The notes beneath the pieces were generated by a model. That model had not been told where the DNA came from and made no database searches. It was given only the letters and a program-made list of their open reading frames with translations. This document shows positions 17,627 to 27,566 of a stretch of 51,559 nt of DNA, piece after piece. Made by a program: the position numbers and the translations under genes. Every line of letters begins with the position of its first letter. Positions within the stretch are counted from its first letter, which is position 1. This stretch comes from Trichodesmium erythraeum GBRTRLIN201 (lineage in GTDB: Bacteria > Cyanobacteriota > Cyanobacteriia > Cyanobacteriales > Microcoleaceae). Location: positions 1,798 to 53,356 of the forward strand of contig JAGGDU010000231.1 of assembly GCA_018457135.1 (NCBI GenBank). Reading direction: 5' to 3'.

Positions 17627-20191
17627 ATGAACCCTGAAAAAATAGATTTCAATAACAAGTTAATTATAGATCAATTTATTCAAGACCAAACTAAAAAATC
17701 TGACAAAATAAACGTGATAATTCATCCACAAGATGAAATGTATCTCTATGCTTTGAAAAATACAGACGGGAGGAAAGATGAAGCATTGCTACGATATTTT
17801 TCTAATGGAAAAAGAATTTTAGATGCAGTAAAACAAATTGTAGAATGGTATTTTGATGGATTTGAAAATATATCCTCTTTTCTAGACTTTGCTAGTGGTT
17901 ATGGTCGTTTTAGTAGGTTTTTGGTTCAAGAAATACCAAACAATAAAATATGGGTTTCGGATATTTATCCCAAAGCAGTAGAATTTCAAAAACAACAGTT
18001 TGGTGTCGAAGGGATAGTTTCAACTAATTATCCAGAAAACTATCAAATAAATCAAAAATTTGACTGCATTTTTGCTTGTTCTTTTTTTAGTCACACTCCC
18101 CAAAAAACTTTTACTAGTTGGTTAGAAAAATTATATAGTAGCTTGACTGAAAATGGTATATTAATCTTCAGTACTCATGATTTATCTTTAATGACTATAG
18201 AGGCAGACGTAGAAGCAGAAGAAATTTATTTTACTCCAGAAAGTGAAAGTCTTTTTCTGAAAACTGAAGATTATGGAGTTACTTATGTGGGAGAAAAATG
18301 GGTAGCTAAAGTAATTCAAAAAGTTACTCAGGGAAAGGCAAAATGGCATCGAATTCAAAGAGGTCTTTGTGGACATCATGACTTATATATTATCAGAAAG
18401 AAGGAAGCAAGAAGAAGTAATAAGGAACAAGTTGGGGAACAAATAGATGAATTATTAAACTTTCATTGTCATCCTGATGGAGGTTGCAAAAAAATTCAAA
18501 TGACAGTTACAGGAGATATTTATTTAGAGGGATGGGCAGCAGATATTAATCCAGAAGAAAAGGTAGAAAAAATATCATTTTTAATCAATGGAAACGAAGT
18601 AGAAAGCTGTTACCCAAAGCCTGAAAATAAAACTCAAAAATATCAATGGTCATCTACTATTAATACTCAAAATTTATCAGCAAATGACATTATACTAGTT
18701 AAAATTATTAATAATTTTAATTTGGAGCGAGTAGTTAATATTTATCCCGTTCATAACATCGCATTAATACCACCAAATGATCTATTACTAAGAATAAGTG
18801 GCAACCCGAGTATCAAAGCTTTTATTAGTTCATTTGATGACCTAAGATATACCGTAAAAAGTTATCTTCAAACCGCAGGATTTAATTTTAATCAATTTGA
18901 GAAAATACTAGATTTTGGTTGTGGGGTAGGGCGTTACTTAATGGCATTTGAACCTGAACTTTCCCCTAATCAAAAACTATTTGGTTGTGACGTTTTTGCC
19001 GAATGTGCTGAATGGTGTCAAGAAAATATTAAATTTGCCACTGTCAAAAATAACGATATTCAGCCACCGTTACCTTTTGAAAATAATCAGTTTGATTTAA
19101 TTAATGCTATCTCAGTATTTACTCATCTAAGTTTAGATTTACAACATCTTTGGGCGTGGGATATTTATCGAGTTTTACGACCAGGTGGAATATTATTTAT
19201 GACTCTTCACGGACCTCAATTTTTCCCCATAGTTTATGATGTTTTTCGCAGTGGAAATTCTCATATAGCAGAAATGTATAGTATTGGTGAAGAGGGATTA
19301 TTTTTATATCTTGACCATCAAGGAGAAACAGATGGTCAAGGTCAACATACTATTGCAGCAGTTCATACACCAACAGCTTACCAGGAAATATTTTCTATGT
19401 TTAAACACATTAAAAGATTTCCTCAAAGTAATTTAGCAAATGGTCAAGATTTATATATTTTACAAAAACCAATTTCTGGAAGTTTAGTTGCTCAACCTAT
19501 TAATATTAAGTCAGAAGTAAGAAGTCAGAAATCAGACATTAATAATTTTAGTAAAAAGAAAGATGCGGAAAATATTACCAAAAAAATAACAGGAGATATC
19601 AATTTAGAACTCCTAAATAATAATTTAGAAATTAATAATTTTCTAAAGACAGAAAATGTGGGAAATGCTACGGAAGAAATAGTAGGAAAAGAGATAGAAG
19701 TAGAAAAAATACTCATATCTGATAATGGAGAAGGTGAAAATTTGTCAGAGAAAATATTGTCTGATAGTCAAACAAAGGAGCAACTAACAACACAAGTAGG
19801 AAACATACCTTTATCTAATGATGTAAAAACTGGAAATTTATCTGAAAAAGTATTCTGTGAGAGTCATCAATATCATACTGAGATGAAATTTCAAATAGAA
19901 GGTCAAAAAGTATTTAGAGCTTATCCACAAATAGAACCGTTAGGTACTTATTCTATTGGCTGTAAAATTGAGATTGTTAATAACAAAAATGGAGAAATTT
20001 TAGTACAAAAAACTCTGCCACTAAACAATAAAAATATATTTGGTAAAACTAATTATGGTTTGATAGAAATAGAAATTCCTGAATATTCAGGAGAAGTAAT
20101 TGTCAGATTAAAAACTGTAATTACTGATAGAATCACTTTACCACCAGAACAAGAAGTATTAGTATCTTGGAATTTTGCAAACTTTGCTTAA
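17627..20191 (+). CDS. Double SAM methyltransferase with beta-rich domains
   Basis: From ATG 17627 (MNPEKIDFNNKLIID) this is 854 residues; TTG 17570 is a weaker start. Domain order: methyltransferase 1 with FLDFASGYGRFSRFL near residue 86; a beta module with IYLEGWAADINPEEKVE near 300; methyltransferase 2 with ILDFGCGVGRYLMAF near 426 and RVLRPGGILFMTLHG near 519; a low-complexity charged linker (about 625-745); and a final beta-sandwich (about 750-854). Both SAM sites look functional. It sits between the ATPase and the giant glycosyltransferase gene, only 19 bp before the latter, so it most likely methylates sugars of the exported chain, possibly the terminal cap. The middle beta module resembles those in two other proteins of this window. 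Confidence 0.82.
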   Translation: MNPEKIDFNNKLIIDQFIQDQTKKSDKINVIIHPQDEMYLYALKNTDGRKDEALLRYFSNGKRILDAVKQIVEWYFDGFENISSFLDFASGYGRFSRFLVQEIPNNKIWVSDIYPKAVEFQKQQFGVEGIVSTNYPENYQINQKFDCIFACSFFSHTPQKTFTSWLEKLYSSLTENGILIFSTHDLSLMTIEADVEAEEIYFTPESESLFLKTEDYGVTYVGEKWVAKVIQKVTQGKAKWHRIQRGLCGHHDLYIIRKKEARRSNKEQVGEQIDELLNFHCHPDGGCKKIQMTVTGDIYLEGWAADINPEEKVEKISFLINGNEVESCYPKPENKTQKYQWSSTINTQNLSANDIILVKIINNFNLERVVNIYPVHNIALIPPNDLLLRISGNPSIKAFISSFDDLRYTVKSYLQTAGFNFNQFEKILDFGCGVGRYLMAFEPELSPNQKLFGCDVFAECAEWCQENIKFATVKNNDIQPPLPFENNQFDLINAISVFTHLSLDLQHLWAWDIYRVLRPGGILFMTLHGPQFFPIVYDVFRSGNSHIAEMYSIGEEGLFLYLDHQGETDGQGQHTIAAVHTPTAYQEIFSMFKHIKRFPQSNLANGQDLYILQKPISGSLVAQPINIKSEVRSQKSDINNFSKKKDAENITKKITGDINLELLNNNLEINNFLKTENVGNATEEIVGKEIEVEKILISDNGEGENLSEKILSDSQTKEQLTTQVGNIPLSNDVKTGNLSEKVFCESHQYHTEMKFQIEGQKVFRAYPQIEPLGTYSIGCKIEIVNNKNGEILVQKTLPLNNKNIFGKTNYGLIEIEIPEYSGEVIVRLKTVITDRITLPPEQEVLVSWNFANFA

Positions 20192-20194
20192 TAT

Positions 20195-20203
20195 TAAGGA
20201 GGA
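20195..20203 (+). promoter_or_regulatory. Strong Shine-Dalgarno of the giant fusion gene
   Basis: TAAGGAGGA lies 7 bp before ATG 20211, one of the few near-consensus ribosome sites in the window, and it fixes the start of the 1984-residue protein. Confidence 0.85.
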
Positions 20204-20210
20204 AAATTAG

Positions 20211-23200
20211 ATGAAAACAACAGCTTTGATTATTGCCGGAATGCACCGTTCAGGAACCTCCTTAACTGCTTCTTTATTTCAAAGTTTAGGAGTGAATATA
20301 GGAGAAAAATTACTCGGTCCTGAATTGGGAAATATTAGAGGGCATTTTGAAGATATTGAGTTTGTAGAACTCCATAAAAAAATATTGCGGTCGCAACATA
20401 TAGATGACCTCGGTAGTAACTTAGAAACTCAAGAAATTGTAGTCAAGAAGCCAAACTTAAAAATAGCAAGAAAACTTATAAAAAATCGTCAAGAAGAAAA
20501 TGAAAAATCTCACAAAATATGGGGATGGAAAGACCCTAGGACTACATTATTTTTAAACTTTTGGTTAAAGTTATTGCCCGATGCTAAATTTATTTTTGTT
20601 TATCGTTCTCCTTGGGAAGTAGTAGACTCTCTTTATCGACGAAGTACAGATAAAAAGTTATTGGATCAACCAGAAATAGCTGTAAAAATGTGGTTGAATT
20701 ACAATCAGAGAATATTAGACTTTTATCAACAATGTTCAGCAAAATGTTTAATAGGTAAAGTTGATATTATTGGTAGAGATCCTGAAAGCTTTATCCAGGC
20801 AGTTAACGAAAAATTTGAAATGAATTTACCAGCACCTTCTCCTGAGATTTTTGCTGAATCATTATTGGTGAAAGACATTAGCCAAACCAATAAACCTAGT
20901 CTCATAGAAAAATATTTTCCAGAAACATTAGAAACTTATCAGCAACTAGAAAAAAATGGCATAGGTGGAGATTTAGAGGTCAACATCCAAGAGTCGAAGG
21001 TTAAAAGTGAATCAGAATTATGGGAGTTTAGGGATTGGTTCAATATTCGATGTTTAGAAAAACAAGTTAGTAGTTTAGAAACAGATGTAGAAAAATGGCA
21101 AAAAATATTTAAAGAAGCACAAAAAAAGGTAGGAAAATTAGAATCCGAATTAGGTGAAACTCAGCAACAAATTAATATTAGGTCAGTTAAGCTCGAAGAG
21201 TCTAGTAAAAAGATAGAATTACTAGAAATAGAATTAGGTAAAACTCAAGTTCAACTCGAAGGTAAAGTAAAAAATTTACAAGCATCTCAAACTAAAGTAG
21301 TCACATTAGAAAGAACACTAGGGCAGACTCAATCTCAACTGGAAAATAATCAAACAAAATTACAAGAGTCTCAACAGAAAATTATTAGATTAGAAGTAGA
21401 CTTAGGGCAAACTCAGACACAATTTAATAACTCAAAAACTAGGTTTAAAGAAGCTTTAGTCAAAATATTTAGTTTAGAAACAGAATTAGGAAAAACTCAA
21501 GTTCAACTAGAAGGTACTCAGATTAAATTTACTGAATCTCAGAAAAAATTATTAGGAGTAGAAACTGACTTTGGGCAAAGTCAAATGAAACTTGAGAGAA
21601 ATCAAATTAAGTTAGGAGAGTCTCAGGAAAAAATTGGAATATTAGAAACTAAGTTAGGTCAGACTACACTACGACTTAATGGCAATATTCTGAAATTACA
21701 AGAGTCTCAAACTAAAATTCAACTGTTAGAAACAGAATTTGGAGAAGCTCAAAGATTACTCGATGGTACTCAGATAAAATTATTAGAATCTCAAAATAAA
21801 ATTCAATTCCTAGAAACAGAATTCGGAGAAGCTCAAAGATTACTCGATGGTACTCAGGTAAAATTATTAGAATCTCAAAATAAAATTCAATTCCTGGAAA
21901 CAGAATTAGGGCAAACTCAAGGAGTATTGGGACAAACTCAAGCCACTCTCCAAGAAACTCAAGCTACTCTCCAAGAAACTCAAACCACTCTCCAAGAAAC
22001 TCAAACCACTCTCCAAGAAACTCAAACCACTCTCCAAGAAACTCAAGCCACTCTCCAACAAACTCAAGCTCAATTAGATGCTCAACACTACGAAACAGAA
22101 ATGCTTAGGGCAGAAATTTCTGGGATGAAATCTTCCAAATTCTGGAAACTACGAGAAAAGTGGTTTAGTTTGAAAGGAAAACTAAAAAAGAAACTGAAAA
22201 ATTTACGAGGGCGCTTCATTTTTTCTATCGACTCCCCTATTAATTGGAAAATTTCCAACTCCCAAATAGAAATAGTAGGTTGGTGTTTCCACAATAGTAT
22301 TCTCAAGATCCAAAATATTCGTGCCAGAGTAGGAACCGAAGTTTTTTTTGGTAAGTATGGTATCCCACGACCAGATGTTGCCCAACAATATAATGATATT
22401 TCTACTGCTCAAAATTCTGGCTTTCAAATATCTGTACAACTTTCCCCAGGAAATTACCAATTAATACTTGAAGTAGAAGAAAAGAAAGGAAAGTGGCATG
22501 AATTGGTAACCTACCCCATATCAATATCTACCGTCGAAGCAAATTTTGATGCTCCCACAAACTGGCAACAAAGGGAGGGAGTAATTTTATTTGCTGGTTG
22601 GTGTTGCCATCGAGAAGAGAAAATTACCAAATTAGTTCTTAAATATGGGGATATTTCTGTAGACTGCGCTTATGGTTTGCGTCGGAAAGATGTAGAGGAA
22701 ATTTTCCCAAATTGGGTAGGAAGTGGCCATAGTGGCTTTGAAGTAACCGTTGAACTTCCACCCGGAAAATGGCAAGTTAGTTTAGAAGCATATTTGGAAA
22801 GTGGGGAAATAGTTGGTTTTCCTTGCTCAGAAGTTTTGCAACTAAAACGTTATGGTTTTTGGGAAAAAGCTAAAGATAAATTTCGGCAATTATCCAAATT
22901 TACTCAAGCTATTCAAAAACGAATTTCCGAAAGAAAACAAAGATTAGGTCGCATCATCCCCCTACCTTCAGAATTACCTAGTATTGCCCGACAAATATTA
23001 GCAATATATAGACAGCAGCAAAAACAAGGGGGAGATTTATTGCTTCCCCCTGGGTTTGTCCTACCAGAAACTGTAGATGTTTATGATGCTTGGTTGGCAG
23101 TAAATAACTGGGGCGATCGCTCCCGTCAATATTTAATATCCCGTTTAGAAAGTTGTCGGACTCCTTTGCCAAAAATTTCTGTGGTTATGCCAGTTTATGA

Positions 23201-26165
23201 TCCTCCTCTAAAATTTTTGCATCAGGGAATATCCAGTGTACTAAATCAAGTATACCAAAATTGGGAATTTTGTATAGCCGATGATTGTAGTAGTAATCCG
23301 AAAATTCGGGAAATTCTGACAGAAAGAGCTAAGACTGATTCCCGTATTAAACTTACATTCCGCTCTGAAAATGGCAATATTAGTGCTGCGACTAATTCCG
23401 CCGCCGAATTGGCCACGGGAGATTTTCTTCTCTTTTTGGATAATGATGATGAACTTACTCCGGATGCTTTGGGGGAAGTTGCTTTATATATAAGTCAAAA
23501 TTCAGAGATAGATTTTCTTTATTCCGATGACGATAAAATTAGTACGGAAGGCAAAAGATTCGACCCTCAATTTAAACCAGAATATTCTCCAGAATTATTA
23601 CTTTCCTATATGTATATAGGTCATTTGTGTGTAGTGAGAAAAGAAATTTTCGACAAAATAGGAGGATTTAGAATTGGTTTTGAAGGTTCTCAAGATTATG
23701 ATTTTGCTTTAAGAGCAACAGAAATTTCTCGTCAAGTCGGACATTTACCTTTAGTGTTATATCATTGGCGAACAACTCCAGGTTCGACTGCTATTTCTGG
23801 AGGGGAAAAACCGAAAAGTTTTCTAGCAGGTCAAAAAGCACTTCAAGAAAGTTTAATTCGTCGAGGTGTGGCAGGAAATATTTATCAACCAGACTGGGCA
23901 GTGCGGGAAAAGTTAGGAATTTTTAAACCAACTTTTCCCGATCAAGGTGACTCAGTAACTATTATTATTCCAACGAAAAATCAGGTTAAGTTATTGAAAG
24001 CTTGTGTGGAGTCTTTGAGAAAGACAACCTATCAGAATTATCAAATTTTTGTGATTGATAATGAAAGTGATGAACCTGAAACTTTAGAATATTTGGCAGG
24101 TTTAAAATGTTTGTATTCTGGGGAAGATAATATATTAGTTTTTCCGATGAAAAATACTGATGGAAAATTTAATTTTGCTGCTATAAACAACCGCGCTGTC
24201 GAACAGGTAAAAACTGAGTATATTCTATTTCTAAATAATGACACAGAAATTATTTCTCCCTACTGGTTAAGTCAAATGATGGGATATGCAAAAATTCCTG
24301 GAGTCGGTGCGGTGGGTGCTAAGTTGATTTATCCGGATAAAAGAATTCAACATGCTGGTGTAATTCATGGTTTACACCATGGTTTAGCAGGTCATGCTTT
24401 TAAATTATTACATAGTGAAAATAGGGGTTATCTTTCCCAAGCGTTTGTTTCAAAAAATTATTCGGCAGTAACCGCAGCTTGTATGTTAACTCCCCGAAAA
24501 TTATTTTTAGAATTAGGTGGTTTTGATGAGGAAAATTTTGCTGTTGCTTATAATGATGCTGACTATGGTTATCGACTTTTAAAAAGTGGTTATCGTTCGG
24601 TTTATTGTGCAGATGCTGAATTAATTCATAAGGAAGGAACGAGTCGGGGTTATTCTGATAATCCTCAAGAAGAGGCAAATTATCGTAGGAAATATTCTCA
24701 GATGATAGATGGGTTTTATAGTCCTCATTTGTCTCTAGAAAGTGATTGTTTTCAAATTCAACCGAGAAGATATTTTATTAGAAATTTAGAAGTCAGAAGT
24801 CAAAAGCCAGAAGTTTTTATGAATTCAGGTAGTTCTAAGAAAGAGCCGGAAATAAATACTCAAGTAAAAGTCGATAAATCTGATAAAGAGTCAGAAATAA
24901 ATAATCAGACATTAGAGAAAAATTATCCAAATGAATCAGAAATAAATAATCAGATTAGTTATAGTACAGAAAACTTCTATACTTCTCAAAAAGAAGCTTT
25001 TCCCAGAATTAAAATATTGATGTGTAGTAATTCTTTAGACCTAACTGGTGCCCCACTTCATCAATTAGAAATAGCTCTAAAGTTAGCAAAAGATGGAATT
25101 GTTGAACCAATAATATTTTCCGTAAATGATGGGGAGTTAAGAGAAATTTATCAACAACAAAATATTCAAGTTATTGTTAAAGATAATCCTCTAGAACATA
25201 TTTACGAAAGACATGCTTATGATACAGCTTTAACTACTTTTGCTCAAGAAATAAAATCTCTAAATATTGATGTGATGTATATCAATACTTTAGAAAATTT
25301 TTTTATGGTAGATGTGGCTCAAATGTTAAATATTCCCAGTGTCTGGAATGTGCATGAAAGTGAACCTTGGCAAACTTATTTTAATCGTTTTGGAAATGAG
25401 ATAGCTGCCAGAGCATTAGAATGTTTCCGTTATCCTTATCGCATAATTTTTGTTTCTGATGCTACTCGAAATAGGTATCTTCCTTTAAATAGTCATCACA
25501 ATTTTACAGTCATTCATAATGGACTAGATTTAGAATTATTAAAAAAAGCCAGCGCTAAATGGTCTAGACAAGAAGCAAGGTCAGTTTTAGGAGTAAAAGA
25601 AGATGAAATAGTTATTCTATTATTAGGTACTGTCTGTGAAAGGAAAGGTCAACATGACTTAATAAGAGCCCTATCATTTATGCCAGAAGAAGAAAGACAA
25701 AAAATTAAATGTTTTCTAGTAGGTGATCGCCCCAACCTTTACAGCTTAAAATTACACGAGCTTGTCAAAAACTTACCAGAAGAAATTCAACAAAGAGTAG
25801 AAATAGTAGGAGAAACTCCAGAAACAGCAAAATATTATCAAGCAGCAGATATATTTGTTTGTACTTCTCGCATAGAAAGTTTCCCCAGAGTAATATTAGA
25901 AGCAATGTCTTATAGTTTACCTATAGTTACTACTCCAGTTTTTGGCATAGTTGAACAAGTCAAGCCAAATATTAACGGTTTATTCTATACTCCTGAAAAC
26001 CCAGAAGAATTAGCAAATGTTTTGACGTCTTTATTGATAGATGAAGAGTTACGTCATAAATTTGCTACTAATGCTAAATATGTATTGGAGTCATTAAATA
26101 ACTTTGCAGAAATGACTGAAACTTACGGTCAAATATTCCAAGAAGCTTACTTTTGTAGAGTGTGA
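20211..26165 (+). CDS. Giant sulfotransferase-coiled coil-GT2-GT2-GT4 fusion
   Basis: A 1984-residue protein. Residues 1-250 are a sulfotransferase-like domain with the PAPS loop GMHRSGTS (10-17) and FVYRSPWEVVDSLY. About 270-635 is coiled coil, including nine 28-residue repeats (310-561) and six heptapeptide LQETQ units (578-619). Then come a basic MKSSKFWKLREKWF segment, two beta modules (about 670-775 and 780-885, each with an hhGWC motif), and GT2 domain 1 from ISVVMPVYDPP (about 987) with DNDDE. GT2 domain 2 starts at VTIIIPTKNQ (about 1247) with LNNDTEI, and the C-terminal GT4 domain (about 1600-1984) has LLGTVCERKGQHDL and ESFPRVILEAMSYS. It probably builds and sulfates repeat units of the exported glycan, the coiled coil serving as scaffold. 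Two charged linkers (for example about 1525-1595) separate the domains. Confidence 0.88.
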   Translation: MKTTALIIAGMHRSGTSLTASLFQSLGVNIGEKLLGPELGNIRGHFEDIEFVELHKKILRSQHIDDLGSNLETQEIVVKKPNLKIARKLIKNRQEENEKSHKIWGWKDPRTTLFLNFWLKLLPDAKFIFVYRSPWEVVDSLYRRSTDKKLLDQPEIAVKMWLNYNQRILDFYQQCSAKCLIGKVDIIGRDPESFIQAVNEKFEMNLPAPSPEIFAESLLVKDISQTNKPSLIEKYFPETLETYQQLEKNGIGGDLEVNIQESKVKSESELWEFRDWFNIRCLEKQVSSLETDVEKWQKIFKEAQKKVGKLESELGETQQQINIRSVKLEESSKKIELLEIELGKTQVQLEGKVKNLQASQTKVVTLERTLGQTQSQLENNQTKLQESQQKIIRLEVDLGQTQTQFNNSKTRFKEALVKIFSLETELGKTQVQLEGTQIKFTESQKKLLGVETDFGQSQMKLERNQIKLGESQEKIGILETKLGQTTLRLNGNILKLQESQTKIQLLETEFGEAQRLLDGTQIKLLESQNKIQFLETEFGEAQRLLDGTQVKLLESQNKIQFLETELGQTQGVLGQTQATLQETQATLQETQTTLQETQTTLQETQTTLQETQATLQQTQAQLDAQHYETEMLRAEISGMKSSKFWKLREKWFSLKGKLKKKLKNLRGRFIFSIDSPINWKISNSQIEIVGWCFHNSILKIQNIRARVGTEVFFGKYGIPRPDVAQQYNDISTAQNSGFQISVQLSPGNYQLILEVEEKKGKWHELVTYPISISTVEANFDAPTNWQQREGVILFAGWCCHREEKITKLVLKYGDISVDCAYGLRRKDVEEIFPNWVGSGHSGFEVTVELPPGKWQVSLEAYLESGEIVGFPCSEVLQLKRYGFWEKAKDKFRQLSKFTQAIQKRISERKQRLGRIIPLPSELPSIARQILAIYRQQQKQGGDLLLPPGFVLPETVDVYDAWLAVNNWGDRSRQYLISRLESCRTPLPKISVVMPVYDPPLKFLHQGISSVLNQVYQNWEFCIADDCSSNPKIREILTERAKTDSRIKLTFRSENGNISAATNSAAELATGDFLLFLDNDDELTPDALGEVALYISQNSEIDFLYSDDDKISTEGKRFDPQFKPEYSPELLLSYMYIGHLCVVRKEIFDKIGGFRIGFEGSQDYDFALRATEISRQVGHLPLVLYHWRTTPGSTAISGGEKPKSFLAGQKALQESLIRRGVAGNIYQPDWAVREKLGIFKPTFPDQGDSVTIIIPTKNQVKLLKACVESLRKTTYQNYQIFVIDNESDEPETLEYLAGLKCLYSGEDNILVFPMKNTDGKFNFAAINNRAVEQVKTEYILFLNNDTEIISPYWLSQMMGYAKIPGVGAVGAKLIYPDKRIQHAGVIHGLHHGLAGHAFKLLHSENRGYLSQAFVSKNYSAVTAACMLTPRKLFLELGGFDEENFAVAYNDADYGYRLLKSGYRSVYCADAELIHKEGTSRGYSDNPQEEANYRRKYSQMIDGFYSPHLSLESDCFQIQPRRYFIRNLEVRSQKPEVFMNSGSSKKEPEINTQVKVDKSDKESEINNQTLEKNYPNESEINNQISYSTENFYTSQKEAFPRIKILMCSNSLDLTGAPLHQLEIALKLAKDGIVEPIIFSVNDGELREIYQQQNIQVIVKDNPLEHIYERHAYDTALTTFAQEIKSLNIDVMYINTLENFFMVDVAQMLNIPSVWNVHESEPWQTYFNRFGNEIAARALECFRYPYRIIFVSDATRNRYLPLNSHHNFTVIHNGLDLELLKKASAKWSRQEARSVLGVKEDEIVILLLGTVCERKGQHDLIRALSFMPEEERQKIKCFLVGDRPNLYSLKLHELVKNLPEEIQQRVEIVGETPETAKYYQAADIFVCTSRIESFPRVILEAMSYSLPIVTTPVFGIVEQVKPNINGLFYTPENPEELANVLTSLLIDEELRHKFATNAKYVLESLNNFAEMTETYGQIFQEAYFCRV
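21138..21893 (+). repeat. Nine 84-bp coding repeats (28-residue coiled-coil units)
   Basis: Each unit encodes a sequence like LETELGKTQVQLEGTQ-IKF-ESQKKL, four heptads long. Units 8 and 9 (from 21726 and 21810) are nearly identical in DNA, while the earlier ones have diverged, which indicates recent growth by unequal exchange. A tenth, partial unit starts at 21894. Confidence 0.9.
21942..22067 (+). repeat. Six 21-bp coding tandem repeats
   Basis: The unit (A/G)CCACTCTCCAAGAAACTCA A repeats at 21942, 21963, 21984, 22005, 22026 and 22047 with one or two changes, encoding TLQETQ(A/T). It lies inside the coiled coil; copy number could vary without breaking the frame. Confidence 0.95.
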
Positions 26166-26822
26166 AAGTTATCTAAAGTCAGGACTTATGCAATGGTAAT
26201 ATATATAGATTTCAAAAGCTATAACGTTATATTTTAAAAGCTATATGTATGGTTTATGCGTAACTTATATAGAGGTTTACTTATTGATTTATACAACCCA
26301 TAACTGTCTTTTTTATTGAAATATAGAGGTTTCAAGAAAACTGTTTTAGGTAGTCTAAAAATTATCGGAGTTTATCATCATGAAGGAAAATTAGAGTATA
26401 AAATTCTGAGCTTGAAACAGGAGATATCCTAATAATATTATCGTCTAGAAGTCGAAGTAGATAAAGTTATAAAGACAGAAATAAATTCTAGTGTTACCTA
26501 TCAGCAATTTACATATTTATACTGTGCTAGATACATTGAGTAATTTGAAAATTGGGTCAAATTTTTCCTCAGAAAAAAACTTTTAATTATGGAAAATAAA
26601 TACTTATTAGAGAGTCCTTAAGGAACTCTGAATAAAGTATTTTACTTTCTAAATTAGCAGACAAAATCTATAGATTATTTTCTGAATATTGAGGATAAAA
26701 AAAAATTATATTGACTCATAAATCCATCAAAATTTTCTTGAATACCTTTAATTATATAACTAAAAATAAAATAAACATATTCCTATCAACTTTACAAAAA
26801 AACACAACTTTATCTGGAAAAA
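26166..26822. other. AT-rich spacer with possible MITE remnant
   Basis: No intact gene. TCAGGACTTATGCA near 26177 and TGCGTAACTT near 26255 are imperfect inverted copies about 90 bp apart and look like ends of a small non-autonomous element. Between 26320 and 26520 a fragmentary frame (KKTVLGSLKIIGVYHHEGKL) with stops suggests an old gene relic I cannot identify. Confidence 0.35.
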
Positions 26823-27566
26823 ATGAACATTAACAAGCCATATTTTTTAATAATTGGAGCCCAGAAATGTGGTACTAACTCCTTATATAAATATTTAGTT
26901 CAACATCCTTTAATTGCTCCATCTTTACAACATGAGATTCATTATTTTGATTTAAATTTTGACAAAGATTTAGAATGGTATAAATCACAATTTCCCGAAT
27001 TAGAACTAGGAATGATTACTGGAGAATCAAGTCCTTACTATTTATTTCATCCTCTAGTAGCTCAAAGAGTTTTTGATAAATATCCTCAGATGAAACTAAT
27101 TGTTCTTTTGAGGAACCCAACTGAAAGAGCTATTTCTCATTACTACCATGAAGTAAGATTAGGATCTGAATTTTTGAGTTTGAAAGAGGCGATCGCTACT
27201 GAAGAAACTCGTTTACAGGGAGAAGTTAATAAAATCATTCAAACAGGAACATATTATAGTTTTAACCATCAACATTATACATATCTAGCAAGGGGCAAAT
27301 ATATTGAACAACTCCAAAATTGGATGAGCATTTTTCCTAAAGAACAATTTCTCATTCTCAAAAGTGAAGACTTATTTAGTACTCCTCAAGAAACTATGAA
27401 TAAAGTATTTCATTTTTTAGAGATACCTACATATTCCTCAGAAAAATATATTCAATATAATCCTGGTAATTACTCAAAACCTAGTCAAGAAATATATCAA
27501 GAATTAGTTGAATATTTTGAACCATACAATCAAAAATTAGTTGAATATATGAGAATTTACTTTTGA
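26823..27566 (+). CDS. Sulfotransferase (PAPS-dependent, carbohydrate type)
   Basis: A 247-residue cytoplasmic sulfotransferase. IGAQKCGTNSLY (11-22) is the 5'-phosphosulfate loop with the catalytic Lys15, and VLLRNPTERAISHYYH (94-109) the 3'-phosphate site with the conserved Arg and Ser. The pattern is that of heparan-sulfate/NodH-like enzymes that transfer sulfate from PAPS to sugar hydroxyl or amino groups. It lies in the glycan locus but is separated from the giant gene by 650 bp. With the sulfotransferase-like domain of that protein it makes two candidate sulfation steps. There is no PAPS synthesis gene here. The protein is a little shorter than the family's usual 270-300 residues at the C-terminus but its core is complete. 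Confidence 0.88.
   Translation: MNINKPYFLIIGAQKCGTNSLYKYLVQHPLIAPSLQHEIHYFDLNFDKDLEWYKSQFPELELGMITGESSPYYLFHPLVAQRVFDKYPQMKLIVLLRNPTERAISHYYHEVRLGSEFLSLKEAIATEETRLQGEVNKIIQTGTYYSFNHQHYTYLARGKYIEQLQNWMSIFPKEQFLILKSEDLFSTPQETMNKVFHFLEIPTYSSEKYIQYNPGNYSKPSQEIYQELVEYFEPYNQKLVEYMRIYF

Noticed and set aside
21942-22067. Short regular 21-bp repeats resembling a CRISPR-like array
   Set aside because: Units are directly adjacent without spacers, stay in frame and encode the heptad TLQETQ in the coiled coil of the giant protein.
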